From: Marinobacter salarius
GTDB lineage: Bacteria > Pseudomonadota > Gammaproteobacteria > Pseudomonadales > Oleiphilaceae
DNA length: 64,000 nt
Assembly: GCF_032922745.1 (NCBI RefSeq)
Contig: NZ_CP136693.1
Location: 4,092,001-4,156,000, forward strand
Direction: 5' to 3'
Shown one piece after another: positions 26,509-35,214 of this stretch. Every line of letters begins with the position of its first letter. The stretch's first letter is position 1. The notes beneath the pieces were generated by a model, which was not told where the DNA came from, made no database searches, and was given only the letters and a program-made list of their open reading frames with translations. Position numbers and translations under genes: made by a program.

Positions 26509-27519
26509 TTACTGGTTACGGTTGGCGACCGCTTCCTGCGCTTGCTTGACCAGATCCTCGCCAATGCGCGGAGTCCAAGTTTCATAAACCGACTGGGTGG
26601 CCTTCATGAAGGCATCACGCTGCTCATCAGTCAGTTCGGTGACCTCTACGCCACGTTCCTTGATGGCGGCCAGGGTCGCATCGATTTCGCTACGGGATTT
26701 CTCGATCTCCCACTGGCCTGCATCAATCGCCGCCTGCTTCAACAGCGCCTGATCTTCCGCGCTGAACTGGTCCCAGATGCTGTTGCTGACTGCAAACACC
26801 AGTGGGTCTGCCATGTAGTGCCAGCGGGTCAGGTACTTCTGGCCAACCTGATCGATACGCGCCACGTCAAACACTGACAGCGGGTTCTCCTGGCCGTCGA
26901 CGGCACCGGTGGTCAGCGCCGGTTTGGCATCGGCCCAGCTCATCTGGGTGGGGTTAGCGCCCAGGGCCGTAAAGGTATCCTGGAACAGTGGCGAACCGAC
27001 TACGCGGATTTTCAGGCCATCCAGATCGGCCGGTTCATCGATGGTCAGCTTGGAGTTGGACAGCTCGCGGAAGCCATTCTCGCCCCAGGCCAGCGGTGTA
27101 ACACCACGCTTCTTGATCGCGGCAAAGACAGCTTCGCCAGCCTCGCCCTGGGTGATCGCATCGATGGCGGCATAATCCGGCATCAGGAAAGGCAGGGAAA
27201 ACAGGTTCAGCTCGGGCACCTGAGGCGACCAGTTGATGGTGGACCCCACCGACATATCGATCAGCCCGGAGCGCATCGCCGAGAACTCTTTGGTCTGGTC
27301 ACCGGAAACCAGTTGGGAGTTGCTGTAGATTTTCATGTTGATACGCCCATCGGAGCGCTCTTTCACCAGCTCCACCCATTTGTCGGCAGCCTGGCCCCAG
27401 GGAAACGCAGACGGCAGTACGGTGGAAACGGTGTATTCATCCTTGTAGTCGGCTTGAGCAACGGCACTGAACAGCAGGGTAGCCGCCGCGGCAGCAAGAA
27501 GAGAGCGACGTTTCAACAT
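26509..27519 (-). CDS. dctP: TRAP transporter substrate-binding protein (DctP-type)
   Basis: A 336-residue exported binding protein with a signal peptide ending near SAVAQA. Residues of the family are visible: a carboxylate-contacting Arg in LKIRVVGSPLFQ and the conserved TGAVDGQENPLSVFDVARI. This Arg usually bridges the ligand carboxylate, so the cargo is probably an organic acid or betaine-like carboxylate. First gene of the TRAP operon, 60 bp before dctQ; divergent from the AtoE-type gene. Confidence 0.92.
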   Translation of the reverse strand: MLKRRSLLAAAAATLLFSAVAQADYKDEYTVSTVLPSAFPWGQAADKWVELVKERSDGRINMKIYSNSQLVSGDQTKEFSAMRSGLIDMSVGSTINWSPQVPELNLFSLPFLMPDYAAIDAITQGEAGEAVFAAIKKRGVTPLAWGENGFRELSNSKLTIDEPADLDGLKIRVVGSPLFQDTFTALGANPTQMSWADAKPALTTGAVDGQENPLSVFDVARIDQVGQKYLTRWHYMADPLVFAVSNSIWDQFSAEDQALLKQAAIDAGQWEIEKSRSEIDATLAAIKERGVEVTELTDEQRDAFMKATQSVYETWTPRIGEDLVKQAQEAVANRNQ

Positions 27520-27750
27520 GTGGTTTTCCTTTTTATTGGGATTGTGAAGATCGCTGTGCCGCTATCAGGCAGCGGACCAACGATTGATTATAGAAATCGG
27601 GCTATCTGGGAGCAATAGACGAAGGTGGGAGTACCCCCTCCCCCAATGAATGAGTAATGCAATACGGCGAAAGGATAGTTGGTGCTACCCCAGGCTTTTA
27701 GTTTAGCTTGCCAGCAACAAAACAAGCTGAAAAAAATATTGGGGGACAAT

Positions 27751-29058
27751 GTGTTAGACAGAGCAGCCAAACCTATGGTCAGTCTGGTAGACAAATACCT
27801 ACCGGACCCCTACCTATTCGTCATCATACTGACACTGCTGTCATTCGTTGCCGCTATGGTGTTCCAGGGGCATAGCCCCATGGCGGTAGTAGAGATGTGG
27901 GGGGACGGTTTCTGGAACCTGCTGACCTTCTCAATGCAAATGCTGCTGGTACTGGTCACCGGCTTCATGATGGCGAGCACCCCACTGGTGCGTGGCATCC
28001 TGAACCGGATTGCAGGCCTTGCCAGAACACCGGGCCAGGCAATTGTACTGGTTACCTTCATCGCGCTGATCGCCAGTTGGATCAACTGGGGCTTTGGCCT
28101 GGTGGTCGGCGCGCTGTTTGCCAAAGCCCTCGCCCGGCAAATCCGCGTACACTATCCGTTGCTGATCGCCAGTGCCTATTCCGGGTTCATTGTCTGGCAC
28201 GGCGGGCTTGCAGGCTCTATCCCACTGACGATTGCCACCGAAAACCACTTCACAGCAGATGTGATCGGCGTTATCGGCACCAGTGAAACCATTTTCGCCT
28301 TCTTCAACCTTGCCATCGTCGCCGCGCTTTTTATTATTGTGCCCCTGGTTAACCGACTCATGCTGCCAGACGAAAGAGACAGCGTGTACGCGGACCCTAA
28401 AATCCTGGACGATGAGCCCGACACCTCGGTTGTTATCAATCGCCCTGCCGACTACCTGGAGAACAGCAGAATACTTGCCTGGTTGATCGGATTCAGTGGT
28501 ATCGCATTCATCTTCCAATACTTTATCGAGGGTGGCGGGCTGAACCTGAACATCGTGAACTTCATGTTCCTGTTTGTAGCAATCATCCTGCACCAGACCC
28601 CAAAACGCCTGCTTGCCAGCCTGAATGAAGCCGTGAAAGGCGGCGCCGGCATCGTTATCCAGTTTCCGTTTTACGCCGGCATCATGAGCGTAATGACAGC
28701 TTCCGGACTGGCAGCGAGTATCTCAACAGGGTTTGTGTCCATTGCAAGCGCCGAGAGCTTGCCATTCTGGAGCTTCATCAGCGCCGGCGTGGTCAACATA
28801 TTCGTGCCATCCGGCGGTGGCCAGTGGGCCGTTCAGGCACCGGTTATGTTGCCCGCCGCACAAGAGCTTGGCGCTGACATACCGAGAGTGGCCATGGGCG
28901 TTGCCTGGGGCGACGCCTGGACCAACCTCCTGCAACCTTTCTGGGCCCTGCCGGTGCTGGCAATCGCCGGACTGAAAGCCAAGGACATCATGGGCTACTG
29001 CCTGATGCTGCTGATCGTCACCGGCATCATTATCAGCGCGGGCCTGACCTGGCTTTAA
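27751..29058 (+). CDS. atoE: Short-chain fatty acid transporter, AtoE family
   Basis: A 435-residue inner-membrane permease close to E. coli AtoE in conserved segments: INWGFGLVVGALFAK, IQFPFYAGIMSVM, VPSGGGQWAVQAPVMLPAAQ and PFWALPVLAIAGL. It likely imports short-chain fatty acids such as acetoacetate or butyrate. The open frame extends to 27679, but GTG at 27751 has GGGGGAC upstream and gives the family-like N terminus; ATG 27775 is a further possibility. A hairpin follows the gene. No metabolic ato genes are next to it. Confidence 0.9.
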   Translation: MLDRAAKPMVSLVDKYLPDPYLFVIILTLLSFVAAMVFQGHSPMAVVEMWGDGFWNLLTFSMQMLLVLVTGFMMASTPLVRGILNRIAGLARTPGQAIVLVTFIALIASWINWGFGLVVGALFAKALARQIRVHYPLLIASAYSGFIVWHGGLAGSIPLTIATENHFTADVIGVIGTSETIFAFFNLAIVAALFIIVPLVNRLMLPDERDSVYADPKILDDEPDTSVVINRPADYLENSRILAWLIGFSGIAFIFQYFIEGGGLNLNIVNFMFLFVAIILHQTPKRLLASLNEAVKGGAGIVIQFPFYAGIMSVMTASGLAASISTGFVSIASAESLPFWSFISAGVVNIFVPSGGGQWAVQAPVMLPAAQELGADIPRVAMGVAWGDAWTNLLQPFWALPVLAIAGLKAKDIMGYCLMLLIVTGIIISAGLTWL

Positions 29059-29073
29059 TCGCCATCCCAAATA

Positions 29074-29109
29074 CAAAGGCCTGAGAGTAACGCTACTCTC
29101 CGGCCTTTG
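29074..29109 (+). terminator. Hairpin after the AtoE-type gene
   Basis: CAAAGGCC/GGCCTTTG outer stem and GAGAGTA/TACTCTC inner stem with one T-C mismatch and a 4-base loop form a very stable 36-base hairpin 15 bp after the stop. The T-run is short, so it may be a terminator or an mRNA-stabilising end for both converging genes. Confidence 0.6.
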
Positions 29110-29162
29110 ACATGGATAAAAGCTATCTAGACACGCGTTCAATATACGCCTCTAACGCTTCC

Positions 29163-29603
29163 TCAGGGTGACGCCCTCTTGTCCATCTCCTTTCGGTAAT
29201 CCGACCCCAATAAAGACTTCTCGTCTTCACCAAGGACTTTGCCGGCGCTGGGAAACACTTCCTGCTCTTCCTCCTCAAGATGATGCAGCAGCTTGTGAGC
29301 AAGGTTTTTTGCGTGAGAAAGCCACGCTGCGGAGTCCTGTGCAGCATCAGAAACAGCCTCAATCAACTCATCAAGCTCATGATGCTCTGCGACGCTGTGC
29401 TTGGCTTTCTCCTGGGTTGCATCAAACCTCATCAATGGGACATAAAAATAACGTTCCTCGGCAAGCGCGTGATCTTCCAATTGCTTTTTCAGATTCAAAA
29501 ACAGGCGATCGCGCTCGTCGCTGGCCCCACTGGTTGCAAGTACCTGATCAATCAACTCTCGCTGCGTCTCGTGGTCTGCTCGAAGCTGCTCAAAAATAGT
29601 CAT
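29163..29603 (-). CDS. Hemerythrin HHE-domain protein
   Basis: A 146-residue all-helical protein with His/Glu residues arranged as in HHE di-iron domains: H11, H45, E49, H74/H75 and H107/H108 with E112. The family senses or stores oxygen, nitric oxide or iron. It has no attached signalling domain, so a role in oxygen or iron stress is only inference. Neighbours a small coiled-coil protein gene 40 bp away on the same strand. Confidence 0.85.
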   Translation of the reverse strand: MTIFEQLRADHETQRELIDQVLATSGASDERDRLFLNLKKQLEDHALAEERYFYVPLMRFDATQEKAKHSVAEHHELDELIEAVSDAAQDSAAWLSHAKNLAHKLLHHLEEEEQEVFPSAGKVLGEDEKSLLGSDYRKEMDKRASP

Positions 29604-29643
29604 GTCGGATTCCCTTTCTCAAGCTGAGATTTAACTTACCAAA

Positions 29644-29898
29644 TCACATGCTTTTACCTTGGGTCATATGCCGTTCATGGAGCTCATTATTATACTCGCC
29701 AAGGCGCTCTCGAGCGTTCTCGAGCTCTTTCCAGGCTTCCTGAAGCTCCGATAGATCTTCCTCGGCGGGCGCCTGGTCCTTGGTGCCACTATCGAGGCTT
29801 TCGTACTTGGCATCTATCCGCTCTGCCACGTTCTGGTACTTGGCCCAGGCCGCCTGATACTGTTCCCGCTCGCGTTTCCAGTCTTGCGCGTTTGCCAT
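29644..29898 (-). CDS. Small charged coiled-coil protein, unknown function
   Basis: An 84-residue hydrophilic protein rich in Glu, Lys, Arg, Gln and Ala (WKREREQYQAAWAKYQ... ELQEAWKELENARERLGEY), predicted to form long helices or a coiled coil. No signal peptide or membrane segment. It precedes the hemerythrin gene on the same strand. I do not recognise the family. Confidence 0.65.
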   Translation of the reverse strand: MANAQDWKREREQYQAAWAKYQNVAERIDAKYESLDSGTKDQAPAEEDLSELQEAWKELENARERLGEYNNELHERHMTQGKSM

Positions 29899-30060
29899 TG
29901 CCTACCTCCCACTGGTGCAATTGAGTGATGGGTGATTTTTCATCCTACTTATCACCACGTTACGGCTGGAAGGGGCTTTTTCAACCAGAGACAAATTACG
30001 AAATAGACAGTTGCTCCTCATAAGGGCCCATCTTTGTAGCAGAACCCTGATTGCCCTTCC

Positions 30061-30984
30061 CTACGGGTTCAACAGCACGTAGTCGATCGCCGCACACACG
30101 GCAGCAGCCTGCGCTGCATTGCATTGCTCGGGGGTTACACGTGGGCTGTCGGGATAGACTTCAGTGGTGGTCCTGTAGGGAGCACTGGTGATACTGGCGC
30201 ACAGGCCCAGCTGTTTGAGCGGGTACTGAATGACGCCCCGAGCGGCGACCGGTGAGCCAAAGATCTCGCCGTTACCATCAGCCGGTGCGATGTGTGTGAC
30301 CTGCTCCACAGCCTCAATCAACGCCTGTTGGAACTCGGGCTCTGGACTTTCGCTGTCATCGACCAGATAGAAGCCGTCAGGAATTTCCCCCGGCTCGAAC
30401 GGCTTACCGTCTCGGGCCGCGAGCGCGGGACGAAACTCGGTTTCATCCGTATCAGTGGTCTCGTGCAGGTCGATATGCATCGATGCATGATCGCGAACGG
30501 GGGCCACCAGTCGCATAAGCGCCGCCGCCTCATCCGCCAAACCGTCATCTCGGAACGAACGGTTCGGGTCAACCGCGTTCGGGTTCCAGCGATGAATGCG
30601 CTCGTATGCCCAAGGGCTGACGCACGGCGCGACCAACAAATTGACACGGCCCGCGTAATCCGCCGCATGCTGATCAACGAACTGCAGCGCACCGTGTACG
30701 CCGCTGGTTTCATAGCCATGAACCCCGCCTGTTATCAGCACGACTGGCAAGTCGTCACGCCAGTCGCGGCTGCGAATCGCCATCAGCGGATAACGGTTGG
30801 CGCCATAATCCAGACGGCCATATTCTTCCACATCAAAACGTGGGCGCAGACGCTCGATCACGCTTAACACATCAGACTCGTAGCTCCGTTGACGGGTCTG
30901 TTGTGACAACCACTCTGCACGTTCCACCTCACCCCAAGGAGTACCGGGCGTACCGATGGGATAATGTGCGGGAGCCGTGTTCAT
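30061..30984 (-). CDS. M14-family zinc metallocarboxypeptidase-like protein
   Basis: A 307-residue cytosolic-looking enzyme of the M14 (carboxypeptidase/succinylglutamate desuccinylase) fold. Zinc ligands are visible as H89 and E92 (GGVHGYETSG) and H174 (IDLHETT), with NPNAVDPNRSF at 135-144 forming the substrate Asn-Arg pair and E275 a candidate catalytic Glu. No secretion signal. Ribosome site GGAGGAAAG precedes the ATG. Located 24 bp after the DUF899 gene on the same strand; substrate unknown. Confidence 0.8.
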   Translation of the reverse strand: MNTAPAHYPIGTPGTPWGEVERAEWLSQQTRQRSYESDVLSVIERLRPRFDVEEYGRLDYGANRYPLMAIRSRDWRDDLPVVLITGGVHGYETSGVHGALQFVDQHAADYAGRVNLLVAPCVSPWAYERIHRWNPNAVDPNRSFRDDGLADEAAALMRLVAPVRDHASMHIDLHETTDTDETEFRPALAARDGKPFEPGEIPDGFYLVDDSESPEPEFQQALIEAVEQVTHIAPADGNGEIFGSPVAARGVIQYPLKQLGLCASITSAPYRTTTEVYPDSPRVTPEQCNAAQAAAVCAAIDYVLLNP

Positions 30985-31008
30985 ATCATCTTTCCTCCAT
31001 ATGAGTTG

Positions 31009-31698
31009 TCAGACGTCGTACTCGTCGTGGCGGCGATTCCAGACATAGGGCTCCGTCTGCGGCCAGCCTTCCGGTGAGTCTTCCCACGTTTCCTGACGAC
31101 CAAAGGGGGTCAAATCCAGATATGTCCAGAGAGTGCCAAGATATTCGACGCCACGCGCACCCGTATAGTAGGTGCGGTAGATGTCATCTCCGTCGCGAAT
31201 AAAAACACTGGCACCGTGCCTTTCGCCGTTATCTGTGGTTGCGCCGAAATCGACGTTAAAGTCGCTCTCGTAAGACGAATACCATGGAATAGGCGCCGTC
31301 CATCCCATCCGCGACCTGTACTGCGTGAGCTTTTCTCTTGGTGCACGTGACACCATAACCAACGACGTATCGCGAGCATGCAGGTGGGCCGGGTGTGTCA
31401 TGGCATCTACCAACCAGGAGCAACCGTCGCAGCCAGCATTCCAATCCGGGGCAAACATGAAATGATAGACAATGAGCTGACGGCGCCCTTCAAACAAATC
31501 GAGCAGGGACGCTGCGCCATTTTCTCCCTGGAGCGTATAGTGCTTGGCCACCTTCACCATCGGTAACTTCCTACGCTCAGCGTTCAGTGCATCCCGTGCC
31601 CGGGTTAACTCTTTCTCTTTTACAAGAAGCTGATCCAGCGCTGTTTTCCACTGTTCCGAAGAAACGACCTCCGGTAGTGGCTGCTTATCTGTAGCCAT
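31009..31698 (-). CDS. DUF899-family thioredoxin-like protein
   Basis: A 229-residue protein of the DUF899 family. Characteristic text includes LIVYHFMFAPDWNAGCDGCSW, where the two close cysteines resemble a thioredoxin-type site, and SVFIRDGDDIYRTYYTGARG. The family's reaction is unknown. Upstream of the M14 gene (24-bp gap), so possibly one transcription unit. This and the next genes have a patchy, accessory appearance. Confidence 0.8.
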   Translation of the reverse strand: MATDKQPLPEVVSSEQWKTALDQLLVKEKELTRARDALNAERRKLPMVKVAKHYTLQGENGAASLLDLFEGRRQLIVYHFMFAPDWNAGCDGCSWLVDAMTHPAHLHARDTSLVMVSRAPREKLTQYRSRMGWTAPIPWYSSYESDFNVDFGATTDNGERHGASVFIRDGDDIYRTYYTGARGVEYLGTLWTYLDLTPFGRQETWEDSPEGWPQTEPYVWNRRHDEYDV

Positions 31699-31794
31699 TG
31701 TCTGATTCCCCTATGCGTTCCATGTAAGGACTCCGGCAACCGCGAAAATTGCATAACACTGCGCATGGTTATGGGCTGGAGTTGTCACCACACA

Positions 31795-32202
31795 CTAGTT
31801 CGACAGGTTGAGCTGCCAAGACACACCATACCTATCATTCAACCACCCAAATTTTTGGCTAAAACCGTAGTTATCCAACGGCATTAGCTCTGAGCCACCT
31901 TCAGCCAAGGCTCTAAATGTCTCCTCAATTTCGCTCGCCGATTCGCACTCAACATACAGTGACATAGAGGGCGTAAACGTAAACTGATGATCAAGGTGGC
32001 TGTCGAGCGCCATAAACTCTCGACCGTTTATCTTAAACTTCGCCATCTTCACAGAACCTTCTGGTTCATGCTCGCCGGCTTGGTAACGTTGAATATCGAC
32101 GATCTCTGAACCAACGAATAGCGAGGTATAAAACCTGATGGCCTCCTCGGCTTTCCCAGCCTGCTCTCCAACAAACATGAGCGACGTTGCGATGGATCTC
32201 AT
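31795..32202 (-). CDS. VOC-superfamily protein (PhnB/3-demethylubiquinone methyltransferase-like)
   Basis: A 135-residue protein with paired beta-alpha-beta-beta-beta units of the vicinal oxygen chelate fold, e.g. MRSIATSLMFVGEQAGKAEEAIRFYTSLF and ESASEIEETFRALAEGGSELMPLDNYGFSQKFGWLNDRYG. The strong ribosome site AAGGAGG 8 bp before ATG 32202 settles the start. The PhnB subgroup has no certain function; many lack catalytic activity. Confidence 0.8.
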   Translation of the reverse strand: MRSIATSLMFVGEQAGKAEEAIRFYTSLFVGSEIVDIQRYQAGEHEPEGSVKMAKFKINGREFMALDSHLDHQFTFTPSMSLYVECESASEIEETFRALAEGGSELMPLDNYGFSQKFGWLNDRYGVSWQLNLSN

Positions 32203-32267
32203 CTGTGCCTCCTTGTCCGTTTGTTTGATCCTATAAAAAGAACTGGGCACGATGAACTGCTACATGC

Positions 32268-32402
32268 CTACCACTCAATCTGAATTCTAGCCCCCGCTTG
32301 AACCAAATTCATGAACTCGTCCATCTCTGAGTTGGTAAGTGCGATACAAGCGCAGGTGCGTTCGACAACAGTCACTTGTTGGGGGGCATCCCCAACGGTT
32401 AC
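32268..32402 (-). pseudogene. Short coding-like remnant
   Basis: Between two VOC genes one frame reads as a natural protein tail (VERTCACIALTNSEMDEFMNLVQAGARIQIEW then TAG) but it opens directly after an in-frame TGA with no good start or ribosome site. It is most simply the end of a decayed gene. Small size makes this weak evidence; chance cannot be excluded. Confidence 0.25.
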
Positions 32403-32749
32403 TCATGCTGTAATACATTGATGAGCTTGCCGAACGGATCACGAACATAGAACCGGCGAACACCCCAGGGCTCACTTACCGGGCCGTATTCAATCTCAAT
32501 CTTTTCGTTCTTTACTCTCTCCAAAGCGATCTCCAGGTTATCAACCTCGATAGACAGATCAGGAACTGGCGTTCCGGAGCCACCTTCCGATGCCACGCTT
32601 ACCTGAGTGGTCATTTCCTCGCCCGAGCTATAGGTTCTTAGCCATCCATGATCCATCACAACCTTGAGCCCAAAAATAGCCGAGTAGAATTTCTCTGCTT
32701 CGGAGGGGGTTCCTGCCGCTATGTTGGAGACTATGCGCTTGACCTTCAT
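32399..32749 (-). CDS. VOC (glyoxalase)-superfamily protein
   Basis: A 116-residue protein with the VOC fold pattern: KRIVSNIAAGTPSEAEKFYSAIFGLKVVMDHGW, and a final RRFYVRDPFGKLINVLQH strand typical of glyoxalase/bleomycin-resistance-like proteins. Metal ligands are not clearly complete, so binding rather than catalysis is possible. The start overlaps the DUF2254 stop by 4 bp, so the pair is probably co-translated. Confidence 0.8.
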   Translation of the reverse strand: MKVKRIVSNIAAGTPSEAEKFYSAIFGLKVVMDHGWLRTYSSGEEMTTQVSVASEGGSGTPVPDLSIEVDNLEIALERVKNEKIEIEYGPVSEPWGVRRFYVRDPFGKLINVLQHE

Positions 32750-34038
32750 TTATTTTCCTGCGGGTTGAGATTCGTGGACTTCGCGCGGGAGAAGGATGCA
32801 ACTTCTCGAACGAGCGCCAAATCATCCGGCAGATCCAACTTCTTCTCTGCGCGGGCAAGTGCCATCCGCGAGTGTGCCAATGTAGCGTCATGCATCTCCG
32901 AATCGCCGCGGGATGAGAGCGCCTTGAACGCTTTCTGGAGCCGAAGCATTACCTCAACGGTGCCCGCCCCATCGCGTGCGATCGCCCTGAATGCGTCGTC
33001 AAACATGTCCCGCGTTGATAGCACAGGAACTTCGACACGATCATACTTCGGCGCCGGTGAGTCCTTTTTGGGCTCCGTCCATAAAACGAACAGCCGTACG
33101 AGCGACCCTATTATGGTAATCGCCGTACCGGGGTCGTTGACACCAGGAGACAGGGCCCTGTCCGCAATCTCCGAGAGCGCCACGAGCCCGAATCTGGGGT
33201 CCTCGTCGAAGAGTCGATATTTTCCAATCACGAACGCGTCAACAACTGGTTTCAAATCAAGTTCAGCCGTGTCGTCGGCAGCGTGAGTTACATAGGCCAG
33301 CGCGCGCCCAGGCTCGACAAACGTGCCAGGAAGGGCCGCAACGGCTATCCGACCGTTTGCCTTCTCGGCCCATGCTTGCAGAGTTTCGATATCGATGTGC
33401 TGCACATAACCCACGGTCTCACTATGCACTGCCTTCCCCTGCGTCCGCCGCCGTTCTGCCGGTATACCACAAAGTGCCGGCGCGGCCCGGCTGCGTTTCA
33501 TGGCTGCTGCGGTTGCCATTTCGACCTTTTCAACTGATTCGTGCAACCGCCCAAGACGAGCAATTTTATCCACCCATCGAACGAACGTAAGAATAACCAC
33601 ACCGAACACCACCACCATTAGTGCAAAAAGTGCTGCAAGGCCGGCCTCTTGGAAAAAGCCGTTCTTGGCTGCGGTCAGAGCGACGATGCTGAATATGAAC
33701 GCCCCAATGAAGGTTGAAAGAGCGTTCTGTGACACGTCGTCCGCAACAATCAGTGTGAACGACCTGGGGGTCGCGGAATTACTTGCCGATGCATACGCGG
33801 ATACCATGGACGCCACGGCGAAGGTGGCAATGACGAGCATGCTGGACGCCAAGATCGCAAGAAGAGCCTCAAGTGAATCGGCAGTGACGCTCGGAATGTT
33901 CCGATCAAGACTCATATGATCCGCGGCCTTGGCGATGAATACGGCCGCGATTGACAGGATGCAGAAGAACAGCGGTTTGACCCATAGCCGTTCCCCAAGT
34001 CGTTTGGTAATAAATTTGACCCTGTCATTAACAGCCAT
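32746..34038 (-). CDS. DUF2254-family membrane protein
   Basis: A 430-residue protein: about four transmembrane helices in the first third, then a large soluble domain containing GYVQHIDIETLQAWAEKANGRI and the family's SPGVNDPGTAITIIGSLVRL stretch. The function of the family is not known. Operon with the VOC gene through an ATG/stop overlap. Confidence 0.8.
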   Translation of the reverse strand: MAVNDRVKFITKRLGERLWVKPLFFCILSIAAVFIAKAADHMSLDRNIPSVTADSLEALLAILASSMLVIATFAVASMVSAYASASNSATPRSFTLIVADDVSQNALSTFIGAFIFSIVALTAAKNGFFQEAGLAALFALMVVVFGVVILTFVRWVDKIARLGRLHESVEKVEMATAAAMKRSRAAPALCGIPAERRRTQGKAVHSETVGYVQHIDIETLQAWAEKANGRIAVAALPGTFVEPGRALAYVTHAADDTAELDLKPVVDAFVIGKYRLFDEDPRFGLVALSEIADRALSPGVNDPGTAITIIGSLVRLFVLWTEPKKDSPAPKYDRVEVPVLSTRDMFDDAFRAIARDGAGTVEVMLRLQKAFKALSSRGDSEMHDATLAHSRMALARAEKKLDLPDDLALVREVASFSRAKSTNLNPQENK

Positions 34039-34377
34039 GGATGCTAATTCCTTCGTCGATTGTCATGCCGCCCGACGAGGCTGAAGAAGAACCTTATTCC
34101 GAGCCGTTCCCAGCGTCGGTATTGCTTGCGTTCACGGGCCTCATTTCCAGCCATCTAATCCCGATATCACACCGTCAACCGCTCGTAATTGGCTAGCTTC
34201 TCAATATTGTCACCAGACAGTATAGCTGCCGTTGGCTTCTGCACCTTCTTGCCTCACAGACTGAACCGGTTCAGTCATCTGTTGGTGCCGATGGTGAGCG
34301 AGACCTACCGGGCTTCGCGGCGTGCTATACAAGCCTGGGCGTATATCCAGCGTTCGTATAACTACAGCCAACACCAA
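34039..34377. other. Gene-free stretch upstream of DUF2254
   Basis: About 340 bp with no convincing gene. The plus strand has an open stretch at 34261-34380 reading through into the copper chaperone antisense frame, which looks like a shadow. It should hold the DUF2254 promoter (minus strand) and the transcription end of the copper-chaperone gene. No recognisable repeat was found. Confidence 0.6.
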
Positions 34378-34881
34378 TCAATGTCCGGAATGATCCATCC
34401 CGTGATTTTCCATCTTCATGTTGCCGTCCAGCGGCTCAACATGCAGCATCACGTCCATTGCGTCTGCTCCATCAAAACTCACCGTCAGCGGCACTCTTTC
34501 CCCTTCTTTCAACGGCCCATCCAGTTTTTCCAGCATCATGTGGTAGCTGTGGGGCTTGAGCTCCACGGTTTCACCAGCGGGGATGGTCAGGCCGTCTTTC
34601 AGAGGGCGCATGCTCATGGTGCCGTCGGTCATGGTGCTTTCGTGAATGGAGACGTTCTTCGCCCTTGGCGTGGTAGCACTGGTCAGGGTGATGTCGCTGT
34701 CGCTGTGGTTGGTGATCTCCATGTAGCCAACGCCCATGGGGACACCAGGAGGCGTCGGGCGGCTCCAGGGGTGATCGATGGTTAAGGTGTCTGAGGAATG
34801 ATCGTGGGCGGTGGCCGGGGTGACAATCAGGGTGCTGCAGGCGATCAGAGCGCTGGCGGCCAGTTTGTTGAATGGGTTCAT
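34378..34881 (-). CDS. PCu(A)C-type periplasmic copper chaperone
   Basis: A 167-residue exported protein with a signal peptide ending near TPATAHDH and the PCu(A)C core: WSRPTPPGVPMGVGYMEI, the H(M)X10MX21HXM-like set VSIHESTMTDGTMSMRPL and LKPHSYHMMLEKL. A C-terminal Met/His-rich tail (MKMENHGMDHSGH) adds copper-binding potential. Family members deliver Cu(I) to the CuA or CuB site of cytochrome oxidase. ATG 34881 with AAGGAAC is chosen over a longer frame. No SCO or copper export gene is adjacent. Confidence 0.88.
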   Translation of the reverse strand: MNPFNKLAASALIACSTLIVTPATAHDHSSDTLTIDHPWSRPTPPGVPMGVGYMEITNHSDSDITLTSATTPRAKNVSIHESTMTDGTMSMRPLKDGLTIPAGETVELKPHSYHMMLEKLDGPLKEGERVPLTVSFDGADAMDVMLHVEPLDGNMKMENHGMDHSGH

Positions 34882-34909
34882 GTTCCTTGTTACCTCATCA
34901 ATGGTCATT

Positions 34910-35101
34910 TCAATGGGAGTCGTCGTCAGGACCATGGCGTTCCGGCCTGTGGCGCAGTCGAACATCGTAGACGAATGAGTAATCTACGTCACCAGAGAGA
35001 ATCACGAAGGTTTCTCGTGCGCGGGAGTGGCCGAAGAGGTTGAGCAGGCCGCGCCCGGTTGAGCTCGCTTCGCCATCGGCGGCAGGGGCTGCAACGACCG
35101 C
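34910..35101 (-). pseudogene. C-terminal remnant of a PhoD-like metallophosphatase
   Basis: One minus-strand frame of 64 codons, opening right after an in-frame TGA and ending in TGA, reads STGRGLLNLFGHSRARETFV and SGDVDYSFVYDVRLRHR. The SGDV(D/H)YSFVYD-type text resembles the second metal-binding block of alkaline phosphatase D/PhoD-type enzymes, with the expected His replaced by Asp. No start codon or upstream domain exists, so the gene is decayed. The copper chaperone gene begins 29 bp downstream. Confidence 0.5.
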
Positions 35102-35214
35102 TCACTCATTTAATCCTCCTGACACACTTTGATGTTTTATTGATGTTTACCTGACATTTCCTTGCGCTCTGCCCGCTACGGTATGGGCATCTAAACCAAC
35201 GTCTGGTGACCACA

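Noticed and set aside
32268..32402. Integron attC site between the VOC genes
   Set aside because: A loose match to core sites was considered, but the paired R and L boxes are not present.
34189..34785. 198-codon open frame on the plus strand
   Set aside because: Its second half is antisense to the copper chaperone, and the first half has no recognisable content or ribosome site.
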